Below, piece by piece: positions 8,649 through 17,642 of a stretch of 64,000 nucleotides of DNA. The notes under the pieces were generated by a model. It did not search any database, was not told the DNA's origin, and was given only the letters and a program-made list of their open reading frames with translations. Made by a program: the position numbers and the translations under genes. Origin of the DNA: JAAXIE01 sp965263155 (GTDB taxonomy: Bacteria > Chloroflexota > Dehalococcoidia > Lucifugimonadales > JAAXIE01); NCBI GenBank assembly GCA_965263155.1, contig OZ253586.1, forward strand, positions 744,001 through 808,000, written 5' to 3'. Position 1 is the first letter of the stretch, and each line of letters opens with the position of its first letter.

Positions 8649-9425
8649 CTAACCATGAGATTCATCCGCGTGTCCAAGTTCCTGGAGGCGCTGTCGCAAC
8701 CTGAGGACCTCGGCCTCGGCAAGGTCTGCCCTAGCGGTTTCGGCCTCCCGGGCGGCGGCTTCCGTCCGCCGGATGGCGACCTCACGTCCCAGCGTGTTTA
8801 TCCATTCGCCCGTGAGGCTGTCCCGCAATAGGAACTCACCGCGGCCGTCTTGTCCCACATGATAGTAGAAGTCGAGCCCCAACACTTCGCTGCGGGACCA
8901 CACATCTCCGTTGTCTGCGGTATGCAAATCGAACCGCTGGTACTCGCCGTTCACCAAGCGCTCGCCAACTAGTGCCTCCCCGTAGTACTGCCCCGTCCGG
9001 TCGAGTCGCCAGTACTCTTGGGCGCCCATGGTGGCATATATCTGCCTTTTTCGGCCCAAGTCGTTCGAGGCCGTGCTCTCCGAAGCCGCCTCCAACACGA
9101 AGGACGGCGGCTTGCCCCACTCTTCGATCCGGTAGCTGCGACGCTCCCACTTGATCGTCCTTGCGTCCACCCCGAACACTACGTAGCCGTCAGGGACTAC
9201 CACCGAACCGGGGCGGGCTGAGTCGTAAATCAGATTGGTCTCATCGGAGACGAGCACGGTGGGGTCGTCCTCATAGCGCGCCCTGATCCCGGACATCGTG
9301 TAGTAGAGCGTGTCATCCTGCTGCATGGCATCCTCAGGCGGCACAGGGTCGTCAATGAGGTCGTACCAAGGCGTTTCCACACTTGTCGACGCCGCTGATG
9401 CCTCTTTCCTGTTGACGGTAGCCAT
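8649..9425 (-). CDS. Uma2-family (DUF820) putative endonuclease
   Basis: A 258-residue protein of the Uma2 family, a PD-(D/E)XK nuclease fold that is widely multiplied in Cyanobacteria and Chloroflexota. Key segments are VPDGYVVFGVD (acidic site), PPSFVLEAASEST (the E-x-x-S part of the nuclease core) and KRQIYATMGAQEYWRLD. The last 60 residues form an alanine/glutamate/arginine-rich coiled coil (RRTEAAAREAETARADLAEA). The ATG at 9425 is chosen because homology starts there; the frame stays open upstream inside the sarcosine-oxidase beta gene. Its biological role is unknown in the family. Confidence 0.82.
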   Translation of the reverse strand: MATVNRKEASAASTSVETPWYDLIDDPVPPEDAMQQDDTLYYTMSGIRARYEDDPTVLVSDETNLIYDSARPGSVVVPDGYVVFGVDARTIKWERRSYRIEEWGKPPSFVLEAASESTASNDLGRKRQIYATMGAQEYWRLDRTGQYYGEALVGERLVNGEYQRFDLHTADNGDVWSRSEVLGLDFYYHVGQDGRGEFLLRDSLTGEWINTLGREVAIRRTEAAAREAETARADLAEAEVLRLRQRLQELGHADESHG

Positions 9426-9502
9426 GGCCAAGCCTCCGATGGGCATGAGGGTTGGTGCCATGATAGCACATAGACAGGGGTGAGTTGAGGGCCGTCCCGG
9501 AG

Positions 9503-10720
9503 CTACTGGATAGCCGCCGCTGGGGCAGCAGCTCGCTCGTTGACCAAACGCCCATCGGCGAAACGGTCCAAGCCGAAGTGCTTGATCAGGTCTGGAGTGG
9601 ACCCCGACGCGATGAGGGCCGCCACGCTCTCGCCCGCAGCTGGGGCGGCCTTGAAGCCCCAAGTACCCCAGCCGCAATTCAGGATGAAGCCCGGCATCCC
9701 TTCCACTTCTCCCAGCAGCGGGACATAGTCGGGCGTCATGTCGCACAGGCCAGCCCACTGCCGCAGGATGCGGGCCTCCCGCAGGCAGGGCAGCATCTCC
9801 AGAAGGTGGGAGGTGAGCGTCTGCAGGGCGGACAACGTCGACCGCACGCTGTACCCAGGATAGGGATTCACCGCCCCGCCGATGACCACCTCGCCCCGGT
9901 CGGTCTGGTAGGCATAGACGTGCAGGTTGGCCGAGGAGATGGTGCGGTGCAGCAGAGGCTTCAGCGGCTCGGTAACGCAGGCCTCCAGCGGATAGGTGAC
10001 GATGGGCAGGTCGAGGTCCACCATGCGGGCGATGGTGGAGCACCACCCCGCCGTCGCGTTGACCACTGTCTTGCAGCGTATGTCGCCTTTATTGGTGCGC
10101 ACCATCCATGCTGACGACCCGTCACGCTCTATGGCGGTAACGTTGGTGTGGGGGTGCAGTTCCGCCCCCTGCCTGTCGGCCCCGTGGCCGAAGCCCCAGA
10201 CCACGGCATCGTGGCGGATGACTCCGCCGGGAGGGTGGTACATCGCTCCCAGAATGGGGAACTGCTTGCCCCGCCTCAGGTCGATGATGGGCACTAGTTC
10301 CTTCACCTCATCGGCGTCGATGAGGCGGCTGTTGACGCCCAACGCTTTGTTGAACTCGGTGCGCATGTGCAGCCCGAACATGGCGGACTCAGTGTGACCC
10401 AAGTCGAGGCGCCCCATCTGGCTGAACATCAGGTTGAAGTTGAGGTCTTGCCCCAGCTTCTCGTAGAGGCCAAGGCTGTGACGGAAGAAGGGAATGCCTT
10501 CAGGGGTGAGGTAGTTGGCGCGGATGATGGCCGTGGTGCGGGCGCTGGCCCCGCCGCCAAGGTAGCCACGGTCGACCACCGCCACGTTCTTCACACCCAG
10601 CTTGCCCAAGTAGTAGGCGGTGGAGAGGCCGTGCACTCCCCCGCCGATAATCACCACGTCATAGGAGTCGCGCAATGGGTGGCGCCGCCACATGGGTGTT
10701 TTCTTGAACAGGCGGAACAT
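9503..10720 (-). CDS. soxB: Sarcosine-oxidase-type beta subunit (possible N-methylglutamate dehydrogenase subunit)
   Basis: A 405-residue FAD-dependent oxidoreductase of the DAO fold. DVVIIGGGVHGLSTAYYLGK binds the ADP part of FAD. GGVIRHDAVVWGF carries the histidine that in heterotetrameric sarcosine oxidases holds covalent FMN. WAGLCDMTPDYVPLLGEV and NCGWGTWGFKAAPAAGE form the C-terminal FAD site. It oxidises an N-methyl amino acid. Its start overlaps the gamma-subunit stop by one base (TGATG), so the pair is translationally coupled. In a methylamine pathway this would be the SoxB-like subunit of N-methylglutamate dehydrogenase. Substrate choice between sarcosine and N-methylglutamate cannot be read from the sequence. 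Confidence 0.88.
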   Translation of the reverse strand: MFRLFKKTPMWRRHPLRDSYDVVIIGGGVHGLSTAYYLGKLGVKNVAVVDRGYLGGGASARTTAIIRANYLTPEGIPFFRHSLGLYEKLGQDLNFNLMFSQMGRLDLGHTESAMFGLHMRTEFNKALGVNSRLIDADEVKELVPIIDLRRGKQFPILGAMYHPPGGVIRHDAVVWGFGHGADRQGAELHPHTNVTAIERDGSSAWMVRTNKGDIRCKTVVNATAGWCSTIARMVDLDLPIVTYPLEACVTEPLKPLLHRTISSANLHVYAYQTDRGEVVIGGAVNPYPGYSVRSTLSALQTLTSHLLEMLPCLREARILRQWAGLCDMTPDYVPLLGEVEGMPGFILNCGWGTWGFKAAPAAGESVAALIASGSTPDLIKHFGLDRFADGRLVNERAAAPAAAIQ

Positions 10721-11418
10721 CAGGCGTCCTCCCTCAGCAGACGGAGGGCATCAACGCCAAAAGGCGTCAGCCCCTCGCTTGAACCTGCTTCTGTCAAGAC
10801 ATCCCAAGCGAACTCACCCAAGTCCCGCGACACGAATATGCGGTAACAAGGCACGTCTCCGAAGTCGGCCCGGACCAATATGGCCTGCACACCCGAGAGG
10901 CTGGTTTGGGTGCAGGTCATGTCGGCGGTGGCGGGCAGCGTGAGGTCCAAGTCGGTCAGCTTGCTCAACACATCCTGGCTGCGGGGCCCGGCGAGGCACA
11001 GGCCCGTCAACCCTGATGTCGTGTCGACGAGGTGGGCGCAGGTGTTCGGTTGTGTGGTAGCCATGGTTGCTTGTATGTCATCGGTGGCGTCGGGTGGAGT
11101 CAGAAGCAGGAGTTGGTCGACAGCGAGACGACAGAAAAAATGCCTATCCTCGTGCCGCGTGACGCCCCCCGGAGCTGGGATTTCTACACCGGGCAAGGAG
11201 GCCCGCACCGAGGCCTCAATAACATCCCCCTGCAATAGCAGTTTGCCGATAGGGCTGATATCGCAGAGTCCGGCGCCCGACTGCACCGCAGCAGCTTCCT
11301 CTTGGGCCGAGGCATATCGAGCAGGGCGCTGCCAGCCGTTCTCGCTGACCATCTGGGCGCCTAGAGACAGGTGGCGACGATGAAGCGGGCTGATGCGTTG
11401 TGGAAGCACGTCGGCCAT
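10720..11418 (-). CDS. soxG: Sarcosine-oxidase-type gamma subunit (GcvT-like)
   Basis: A 232-residue protein with the fold of the aminomethyltransferase N-terminal domain, matching the gamma subunit of heterotetrameric sarcosine oxidases (about 200 residues). SGAGLCDISPIGKLLLQGD and GLTGLCLAGPRSQDVLSKLT are the recognisable blocks, and FRIFVSRDLGEFAWDVL-like sequence closes it. Residue 1 lies three bases after the alpha-subunit stop and the last codon overlaps the beta-subunit start, so all three subunits come from one message. It is probably structural, holding the complex together. Confidence 0.78.
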   Translation of the reverse strand: MADVLPQRISPLHRRHLSLGAQMVSENGWQRPARYASAQEEAAAVQSGAGLCDISPIGKLLLQGDVIEASVRASLPGVEIPAPGGVTRHEDRHFFCRLAVDQLLLLTPPDATDDIQATMATTQPNTCAHLVDTTSGLTGLCLAGPRSQDVLSKLTDLDLTLPATADMTCTQTSLSGVQAILVRADFGDVPCYRIFVSRDLGEFAWDVLTEAGSSEGLTPFGVDALRLLREDA

Positions 11419-11421
11419 CGC

Positions 11422-14319
11422 TTACTCCCTCAGCCTGCCACCGTCAGGGTCGTAGAAGGGTTGGCTCACGACGCGACCCGCCACTGGTTTGCCGTCCACC
11501 AAGACACCTATCTCCGTGTCCTCCTCGGCCATGGAGACTGGGACCCATGCCAGACCGATGCCCTTCCCCAGCACATGGCTGTAGCGGCAACTGGTCACAC
11601 GACCGATGGGTTGGCCGCCGGCCATAACGGGGTCGCCGTCTCTAGGGACTGCCGAGTCGGACATGACGAACCCGACCAAGCTATTGCGCAGGCCACGCTC
11701 CTGCACCGCCCGTAAGCCTTGCTTGCCTATGAAGTCGTCCTTCTGCATACGTGCCACCCATGCCATGTCGGCTTCCAACGGGTTGGAGATTGCGTCGGTG
11801 TCTTGGGCCGGGATGATATGCTTCTTCTCCAAGCGCAACACCCGTTGCGCCTCCACGCCGAAGGGAGCGATGCCGAACTCGCGCCCTGCCTCCATGATCG
11901 CCGTCCACAGGTGCTCGCCGTAATCTGCGGGGCAGTGCAGCTCCCAACCTGTTTCGCCGACGAACCCAACGCGAATCATTTTCACGGGGACTCCAGCAAC
12001 TATGGCCTCACGGTGGTTCATGTAGGTGAAGGAATCGGGCGCGAGGTCAGTGTCGGTCAGCTTCCGCAGTAGTTCCCGGGCGCGGGGCCCGGCTACGTTG
12101 ACGGCTGCGTAGGCGGCGGTGACGTTCGTGACGTGGACGCAGCCTGCACCAGCCGCCGCCCACCACTTGAACCACTCCTCCATCAGGTCAGTGTTGCCGG
12201 TGCCTGTGGTGATGTAGAAGTGCTCCGGGCCGATGCGGGACACCGTGCCATCGTCCATGATGACTCCGGAGTCGGAGCAGACGACGCCATAGCGGGTGCG
12301 TCCCACCGCTAGGTTGGAATGGGTGTTGGTGTACACTCGGTCCAACAGCTTGGCCGCGTCCTTCCCCTGTACGTCCAGCTTGCCTAGGGTGCTGACGTCG
12401 ATGATCCCCACCCGCTCGCGGACAGCACGGCATTCCTCTTCGATAGTGGTGTAGTGGTGGGGGCGGCGCCACTGGCCCACGTCGCCCATCTCGGCGCCAA
12501 GCTCCAAGTGGAGGTAGTGCATGGGGGTGAGGCGCACCGGCATGTGGCCGGGGCCAGCCAATGCTCCCAGAGGCACGGGACGAGCAGGGGGACGGGAGGT
12601 TGTAGGAAGGACCTCCTCCATGGGGCTGCCCGTTTCGCGGCAACACAGGGCCCGGACATTGGCTTGGCACATCCGCCCTTGGCAGGGGCCCATGGCGTAG
12701 GTGCTGTAGCGCTTCAGCAACTCGATGTCACCGTAGCCTTCCATCACGGCATCGGACACGTCCTTGGCGGTCACGTCTTCACAGAAGCAGGCGAAGCTCT
12801 TCTTCCCTGCCTTGGGTCCAATGGACGGCATTTGGCCCCGGACGCCGGAGTCTATGGCCTCTTGCCGGTAGGACTGGCTGGTACGGGCTAGGTCGCCCCT
12901 CATTCGCGGCAACTGTCCGGCCACGTGACCCGCTGCCTCCTGACCTGCGATACGGCCTTGAAGGATGATAGGCCAGAGGTCGTGGATGCCGGTGACATCG
13001 CCCACGGCGTAGACGCCCTGAGACAGGTCTGTGGGGATGGTCTCGCCCAAGTCGGCGTCGTAGGCCATGCGACATCCTGCCTGCTGCAGCAGGGCTGATT
13101 CGGGCTGGTATGGACCAGCGATGCAGACGAGGTCACATGCGATACGGGCCTTCTTGCCGGTGGTGTTGTGGGCGATGGTGAGGCCTCGGACATGGCGCGT
13201 GCCGTGGGCGCGTACGATATGGTGGGCTAGGTGGGTGGCAACCCCAGCCTGATTCAGGTTGGTCTGGCCCTGGGTTACGGAGCGGCGGTCCACCAAAGCG
13301 GCTACTTGTATCCCAGCCTCAAGCAACTCCGCCGCCAGGCTGTAGCCCGTGTCATCATCGGTCACTACCACGGCGCGGCGCCCTGGCTTCACACCGTAGA
13401 GGTTCATAAGCCGCTGCGTTCCAGCACCCAGCATGATTCCCGGAAGGTCATTGTTGCGGAAGATATATGGTATCTGCTTGGCCCCGGTAGCTACGATTAT
13501 GGAGTCGGCACGAAGCTTGATTACCCGCTTACCCTGCAGGATGCCAAGGAGGTTCCCCTCGTAAAGGCCGAAGGCATTGGCGTTGTTGAGGACACGGATG
13601 TTAGGGAGTTCTTCCAGTGTTTGGATGAGTCCTTGCGCAATCTCAAAACCCGGTCGACTTTCCGCCTCGCTTTCCGGTAAGCGCCGGGTGTGGGAGACGG
13701 CCCGCAAATGTCCGCCTAAGGAAGGCTGGTCGTCGATAAGGGTGACCCGGAGACCCGCCCGTCCGGCCTCGGCAGCTGCCGAGAGTCCGGCCGGGCCACC
13801 GCCGACGACGGCTACGTCTGCATACTGGTGGACGCGCTCGTAGTGGCTTCCGGGCGGGTTGTCCACGTCGAGCTTGCCCAAGCCGGCAAAGCGCCGAATC
13901 CACGGCGAGACCATGCGCCACAGGAATCGCGGTCGGATGAACATCTTGTAGTAGAAGCCCACGGGCAGAAACTTGTCCAGCCGGTCGAAAATAGAGAGCA
14001 AGTCGAGTTTCAGCGACGGCCAAGCGTTCTGGTGCCGCACCGCTATACCCTCGCGCAACGGCTCCGTGCAGGTCCGGACGCTGGGCACGCCGTCCACGTT
14101 CATCAAGCAGTTGGGGCAACTGCCGGACACGCACATGAGGCCGCGTGGGCGGTGGTACTTGAAGCTGCGGGTGAAGGTGCGAACACCCGCCGCGTACAGG
14201 GCCGAGGCCACTGTATCGCCCTCCACTCCCTCGACACGCTTCCCATTGAAGGTGAAGGCGACGCGCTTCGAAGGCGAGGTGACATGCGATGGGCTGGGAG
14301 GCAGGCGGTTGGCGTTCAC
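11422..14319 (-). CDS. soxA: Sarcosine-oxidase-type alpha subunit (2Fe-2S/NAD/aminomethyltransferase)
   Basis: A 965-residue multidomain subunit of the usual length. Residues 18-110 are a Fer2_4-like domain with GLMCVSGSCPNCLMNVDG and the RxxKYHRPRG hallmark. Around residue 168 ADVAVVGGGPAGLSAAAEAG starts the pyridine-nucleotide-disulfide-type domain. FACFCEDVTAKDV to MGPCQGRMC is the cysteine-rich A3-like domain. From about residue 600 to the end lies an aminomethyltransferase domain (GVIDVSTLGKLDVQGKDA, then MIRVGFVGETGWELHCP) that passes the methyl-derived C1 unit to tetrahydrofolate. It follows the delta subunit after a 200 bp gap and is coupled to gamma. The reaction is oxidative demethylation of an N-methyl amino acid. 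Confidence 0.92.
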   Translation of the reverse strand: MNANRLPPSPSHVTSPSKRVAFTFNGKRVEGVEGDTVASALYAAGVRTFTRSFKYHRPRGLMCVSGSCPNCLMNVDGVPSVRTCTEPLREGIAVRHQNAWPSLKLDLLSIFDRLDKFLPVGFYYKMFIRPRFLWRMVSPWIRRFAGLGKLDVDNPPGSHYERVHQYADVAVVGGGPAGLSAAAEAGRAGLRVTLIDDQPSLGGHLRAVSHTRRLPESEAESRPGFEIAQGLIQTLEELPNIRVLNNANAFGLYEGNLLGILQGKRVIKLRADSIIVATGAKQIPYIFRNNDLPGIMLGAGTQRLMNLYGVKPGRRAVVVTDDDTGYSLAAELLEAGIQVAALVDRRSVTQGQTNLNQAGVATHLAHHIVRAHGTRHVRGLTIAHNTTGKKARIACDLVCIAGPYQPESALLQQAGCRMAYDADLGETIPTDLSQGVYAVGDVTGIHDLWPIILQGRIAGQEAAGHVAGQLPRMRGDLARTSQSYRQEAIDSGVRGQMPSIGPKAGKKSFACFCEDVTAKDVSDAVMEGYGDIELLKRYSTYAMGPCQGRMCQANVRALCCRETGSPMEEVLPTTSRPPARPVPLGALAGPGHMPVRLTPMHYLHLELGAEMGDVGQWRRPHHYTTIEEECRAVRERVGIIDVSTLGKLDVQGKDAAKLLDRVYTNTHSNLAVGRTRYGVVCSDSGVIMDDGTVSRIGPEHFYITTGTGNTDLMEEWFKWWAAAGAGCVHVTNVTAAYAAVNVAGPRARELLRKLTDTDLAPDSFTYMNHREAIVAGVPVKMIRVGFVGETGWELHCPADYGEHLWTAIMEAGREFGIAPFGVEAQRVLRLEKKHIIPAQDTDAISNPLEADMAWVARMQKDDFIGKQGLRAVQERGLRNSLVGFVMSDSAVPRDGDPVMAGGQPIGRVTSCRYSHVLGKGIGLAWVPVSMAEEDTEIGVLVDGKPVAGRVVSQPFYDPDGGRLRE

Positions 14320-14348
14320 GGGCGCATTATACGCCTGCGGTGCGAGGG

Positions 14349-14495
14349 CTAGCGAAGGGTAAGCGGCTCCAGAAGGTCAAGCAACTCGATGATGTCGCCC
14401 AAGTCATTGCCGATATCGTCGGCATCAAGGAATCGCTTACGCTGGTAGTAGTTGCTATGAAGTATCTCGGCTGAGTGAGCGAGGCGCACTATCAA
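14349..14495 (-). CDS. Short ORF in the operon gap, possibly the end of a HEPN/PaREP1-like protein
   Basis: A 48-codon frame between the delta and alpha subunit genes, starting at TTG 14495 or GTG 14489. The middle reads RLAHSAEILHSNYYQRKRFL and the end IIELLDLLEPLTLR. The AExLHxNxY pattern recalls the C-terminal part of HEPN/PaREP1-type helical proteins, which are normally 130 residues or more. It is therefore more likely the tail of a lost gene than a working one. There is no clear ribosome site. Coding status is uncertain. Confidence 0.3.
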   Translation of the reverse strand: MIVRLAHSAEILHSNYYQRKRFLDADDIGNDLGDIIELLDLLEPLTLR

Positions 14496-14521
14496 CCGGC
14501 GACGATTGGCCTTGACGCGTA

Positions 14522-14788
14522 CTAATCGTTACTTGCGCCATCGGGCCAAGCCGTGCTAACCACGATGTTATCCCGTGTGTCGCGCTCGGCTATGAGCCAC
14601 TGGCGACACCCCAACCGGTGGTACCACCACTCCCGCTGCACCCCTTGGACGTTCTTGCGGTTGTAGAAGTAGTCGTTCCACTCGGGGGTGGGAGCGTCGG
14701 GGTCGGGGCGAGAGAGCACCTCGCCTCCGAAGCGGAACTCCTCCACGCTTCTTCTACCGCAACCGGGACATGCCAGCCAGAAGGCCAT
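14522..14788 (-). CDS. soxD: Sarcosine-oxidase-type delta subunit
   Basis: An 88-residue zinc-binding subunit. CPGCGRRSVEEFRFGGEVLS at the start and EWWYHRLGCRQWLIAERDT near the end are the family signature; two cysteines of CPGC and the later H and C provide the zinc site. The length fits SoxD (about 85-110). It starts 12 bp after the glutamine-synthetase-like gene, which ties the ligase and the demethylating oxidase into one transcript. In the N-methylglutamate pathway the homologue is one of the four MgdABCD subunits. Confidence 0.9.
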   Translation of the reverse strand: MAFWLACPGCGRRSVEEFRFGGEVLSRPDPDAPTPEWNDYFYNRKNVQGVQREWWYHRLGCRQWLIAERDTRDNIVVSTAWPDGASND

Positions 14789-14800
14789 GTGACGTCACCC

Positions 14801-16159
14801 CTAAAAGAGGGTCAGGTAGCGGTCAGTTTCCCAAGCGCCGACGGTGCGGTGGTACTGGCTCCACTCGTCGCGCTTGAGGCCGAGGAATTCAGGGCCGATG
14901 GGACCCAAGGCGTCCAAGACAACTTGGTCCTGTTCAAGGTAGTCGAGTGCTTCGGGCAGGGACTGTGGCAGCAGTCGGATGCCACGGCGGGCGATTTCCT
15001 CCACGCCTACAGCGTACATGTTGCCAAGGTTGGGCTCACCAGGGTCGAGGCGGTTGCGTATGCCGTCCAGCCCTGCTGCTAGGTAAGCCGCGAGGGCTAG
15101 GTAGAGGTTGCAGCCTGCCGAGATGGTGCGGTCCTCGAAGTGGCCCGGCCCAGCAGTGCGCACCATTTGGGTGCGGTTGTTGTCACCGTAGGTGATGGAG
15201 GCTGGCGTCCACAGGAAGCCGGACCGCGAGCCGTACAAGGCCTGCCCAACTTGGAGGCGCTTGTAGCAGTTCACGGTGGGAGAGGTGATGCCACACAGGG
15301 CTTCGGCGTGCTTGAAGATGCCGCCGATGAAGTTGTAGGCCAAGCCGGACAGACCCAAGCCGCGCGGGTCCGACTCATCAAGGAAGATGTTCTCGCCCGT
15401 CTCCGAATCGGCAAGGTGGTAGTGGATGTGGGCACCGCTGCCGGTGCGATTGCCGAAGGGCTTGGCCATGTAGGTGGCGATAGCCCCGTACTTCTGGGCC
15501 ACCTGACTGGTCATCATCTTGAAGAAGGTGTGACGGTCAGCCGTGGTCAGGGCGTCCGTGTACACGAAGTTGATTTCGTACTGGCCGTTGGCATCCTCGT
15601 GGTCCGACTGGTACACGTCCCAGCCAAGGCCGTTGAGACCTTCCATCATCTCCTGGAGGTAGCCCATCGCTCCCGACAGACCCTTGAAGTCGTAGCAGGG
15701 CTTCTCCAGCCCCTCCGCGCCAACGGGGTCCCACGGCGAGATGGATCCGTCGGGATTCTTCACCACCAGAAAATGCTCGGGTTCGACGCCCACGTTGAAC
15801 AGGTACCCCTCACCCCGTGCTTGCGCAAGTACCCGCTTGAGGTTGACCCGCGGACAGAAGGGATGAGGCTCGTCGTCCACGTACAGGTCGCTGGCAAATC
15901 GGGCCACGCCCTCCGCCCACGGCAGAGGGGTGTAGGTATCGAGGTCGATACGGGCCATCATGTCATGGGAGTGGGGCCCCTGTCCCATCCCCCACAAAGC
16001 AGCCCCAGCGAACCCCGCGCCAGTGTCGGCCACATCATCCAAGCAGTTGGCAGGCACCATCTTCACCTTGGCGCTGCCATTCATATCCACAAACTGCGCC
16101 AGCAGGAAGCGAATGCCGTCGTCCTTGATTCGTTGGGTGATTTCTTCTCGTGTGGGCAT
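14801..16159 (-). CDS. glnT: Type III glutamine-synthetase-like ligase (GlnT or gamma-glutamylmethylamide synthetase)
   Basis: A 452-residue ATP-dependent ligase of the GlnT/GSIII-like class. FLLAQFVDMNGSAKVKMVPA opens the N-terminal beta-grasp domain. NVGVEPEHFLV, SDHEDANGQYEINF, GSGAHIHYHL and TVNCYKRLQVG are the catalytic blocks with metal and ATP ligands, and EDRTISAGCNLYLALAAYLA is the C-terminal block. It joins ammonia or methylamine to glutamate. The neighbours (glutamate-synthase-like genes upstream, sarcosine-oxidase-type genes downstream) are the set found with GmaS, but GlnT proteins occur in related clusters too. The start is ATG 16159. The upstream gap contains a broken copy of the FMN subunit gene end. 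Confidence 0.88.
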   Translation of the reverse strand: MPTREEITQRIKDDGIRFLLAQFVDMNGSAKVKMVPANCLDDVADTGAGFAGAALWGMGQGPHSHDMMARIDLDTYTPLPWAEGVARFASDLYVDDEPHPFCPRVNLKRVLAQARGEGYLFNVGVEPEHFLVVKNPDGSISPWDPVGAEGLEKPCYDFKGLSGAMGYLQEMMEGLNGLGWDVYQSDHEDANGQYEINFVYTDALTTADRHTFFKMMTSQVAQKYGAIATYMAKPFGNRTGSGAHIHYHLADSETGENIFLDESDPRGLGLSGLAYNFIGGIFKHAEALCGITSPTVNCYKRLQVGQALYGSRSGFLWTPASITYGDNNRTQMVRTAGPGHFEDRTISAGCNLYLALAAYLAAGLDGIRNRLDPGEPNLGNMYAVGVEEIARRGIRLLPQSLPEALDYLEQDQVVLDALGPIGPEFLGLKRDEWSQYHRTVGAWETDRYLTLF

Positions 16160-16238
16160 GTGTGTGTTCGCTCCGTTAAGAGGCTAGCTAGTAAGAGACT
16201 CCAGTCCTGAGGTCAATTTCAGCAGCCCATGATCACAG

Positions 16239-16310
16239 CTACCACTGGAACTCTTTATCCGTCCCCGCTATGGGGATGCGGGCGACGGCGGAGGCCGCCT
16301 TCACATGGGC
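16239..16310 (-). pseudogene. Fragment of a second FMN glutamate-synthase-like gene (3' end only)
   Basis: On the minus strand, about 24 codons read KAASAVARIPIAGTDKEFQW and then a stop. They align with the end of the intact gene at 17643-18944, EASAMARIPLAGTDKVFGW plus stop, and the DNA around TTATCCGTCCCCGCTA is shared. Nothing upstream of this segment matches, because the DNA glycosylase gene begins there. It is a duplicated or left-over gene end just ahead of the ligase gene. Confidence 0.7.
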
Positions 16311-16352
16311 GCTGCCATGGAGGGGGCTAAGGGGTAGCGGATACCGCCGGAC

Positions 16353-17636
16353 TTAATCAAATCGGAGATGCCTCGTTCGATCAATCGGGCGATGTGTTGT
16401 TCGGTTGATATAGAGTGTGCGGTCCCGTTGGGTACGAGGACGGTCACCGCGTAGGCGGCTGTGCCGACCTTCCACCAGCAGGAATTGAGAGGCATAACCG
16501 GCGTATGGGTGGTCCAGATACAGAGACCGGAGGATACCAAGGACTTCGGCATCTACGGGAAAGGCATTGGGATGCCCCAATCCAAATAGCGCTACCTTGT
16601 TCGCAGTCCTAGCCCCTACGCCGGGTATCATACGCAAAAAACGGAGGGTTTCCGACAGGCCCCAACCACGCTCCAGGCTGTGCAGGGTCAATTTGTTATT
16701 GTCGCCCGCCGGTGGATATCTGTAGTCATCAGGATTCGTACCTTTTCTTAAGCGAGCTTCGGGGTGCCATACGCCCAAGCCCTGTGCGGCCCACGCCGCC
16801 TCATAGACGTAACGAGCAATGGTCTCCAGATATTCCTTTCCCCCTTGCAACCCCGAAACAGACTCGTTCAGGGTGGTCAATTCGCTGTCCGAGGCGACGG
16901 CTTCTGGACTTGGGAAGGGATACCTGACATTCGGTAGGCACGGAGCTTCGGCGAACGCCCGGGCGATGTCATCCACCATCTGTTGGGTTTTTTCCGCGGA
17001 AGTTCTGACTGCCATGATGAAATATACCAAGCACTCCCACGGGTCGATACGCATCAGCCTCAAACCGCGGTACTGGTATACCAAGGCACCCATTTTGGGG
17101 TCTCCGGCTGTCAGGTCCTCATAAACATCTCCAACATCGACGTCCTCACTGGCCAGCCGAAACTGCCACTGCAGCTTGTTCTTCATCCCCACGACGTCGT
17201 CAGCGGTAGTGACGAACAGGATGGGCCCTTCGCGTCCGCCTTTCTGACAGATCCACACCGCCTGCCCGTCGATTACGCTGGAATACCAACCCCGGCCACG
17301 GAAACCCGCGACTTGTCTGTTGTATTCGGCGCTTTCACGCGCCCATTGTTCGCGCTCACGGGGATACCGCTCGATATCGCGGTTGTATTCTTCGACCATC
17401 TGGCGGCGAATTTCCGCGTCATCCAGATTTAGTGCACTGTCGTGTAGATATTGGCGAACTCTTTCGACACGAGATTGTAGTGTACCCAGCATCTCGTCCT
17501 CTACACGGAGGTATTCGCCATATTCGTGCAGAAACTCGTCGACCGATCGCCAGCGTTGGCCCTGCTCGCACCGTAGGGTTAGTGCCAAGTCAAATGGCTG
17601 ACGTGCAGTAGGCTCATGTAGTAGCTCAACATCCAT
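16353..17636 (-). CDS. HhH-GPD DNA glycosylase, OGG1/AlkA-like
   Basis: A 427-residue base-excision repair protein. LALTLRCEQGQRWRSV, WYSSVIDGQAVWICQ and GLRLMRIDPWECLVYFIMA correspond to the 8-oxoguanine glycosylase N-terminal domain and its junction. RFLRMIPGVGARTANKVALF is the helix-hairpin-helix and HPNAFPVDAEVLGILRSLY carries the catalytic aspartate. It is longer than usual because residues 45-160 hold a charged helical insertion. The C-terminus after QFLLVEGRHS becomes arginine-rich and lacks the expected final helix, so a late frameshift is possible. It starts 6 bp after the FMN subunit gene. A link to amine metabolism is not evident; damage by formaldehyde is one speculative reason. 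Confidence 0.72.
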   Translation of the reverse strand: MDVELLHEPTARQPFDLALTLRCEQGQRWRSVDEFLHEYGEYLRVEDEMLGTLQSRVERVRQYLHDSALNLDDAEIRRQMVEEYNRDIERYPREREQWARESAEYNRQVAGFRGRGWYSSVIDGQAVWICQKGGREGPILFVTTADDVVGMKNKLQWQFRLASEDVDVGDVYEDLTAGDPKMGALVYQYRGLRLMRIDPWECLVYFIMAVRTSAEKTQQMVDDIARAFAEAPCLPNVRYPFPSPEAVASDSELTTLNESVSGLQGGKEYLETIARYVYEAAWAAQGLGVWHPEARLRKGTNPDDYRYPPAGDNNKLTLHSLERGWGLSETLRFLRMIPGVGARTANKVALFGLGHPNAFPVDAEVLGILRSLYLDHPYAGYASQFLLVEGRHSRLRGDRPRTQRDRTLYINRTTHRPIDRTRHLRFD

Positions 17637-17642
17637 CTTCCT

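Noticed and set aside
15140..16210. Long plus-strand open frame of 356 codons
   Set aside because: It is antisense to the glutamine-synthetase-like gene, whose motifs are complete; the frame has no family features and results from high GC codon use.
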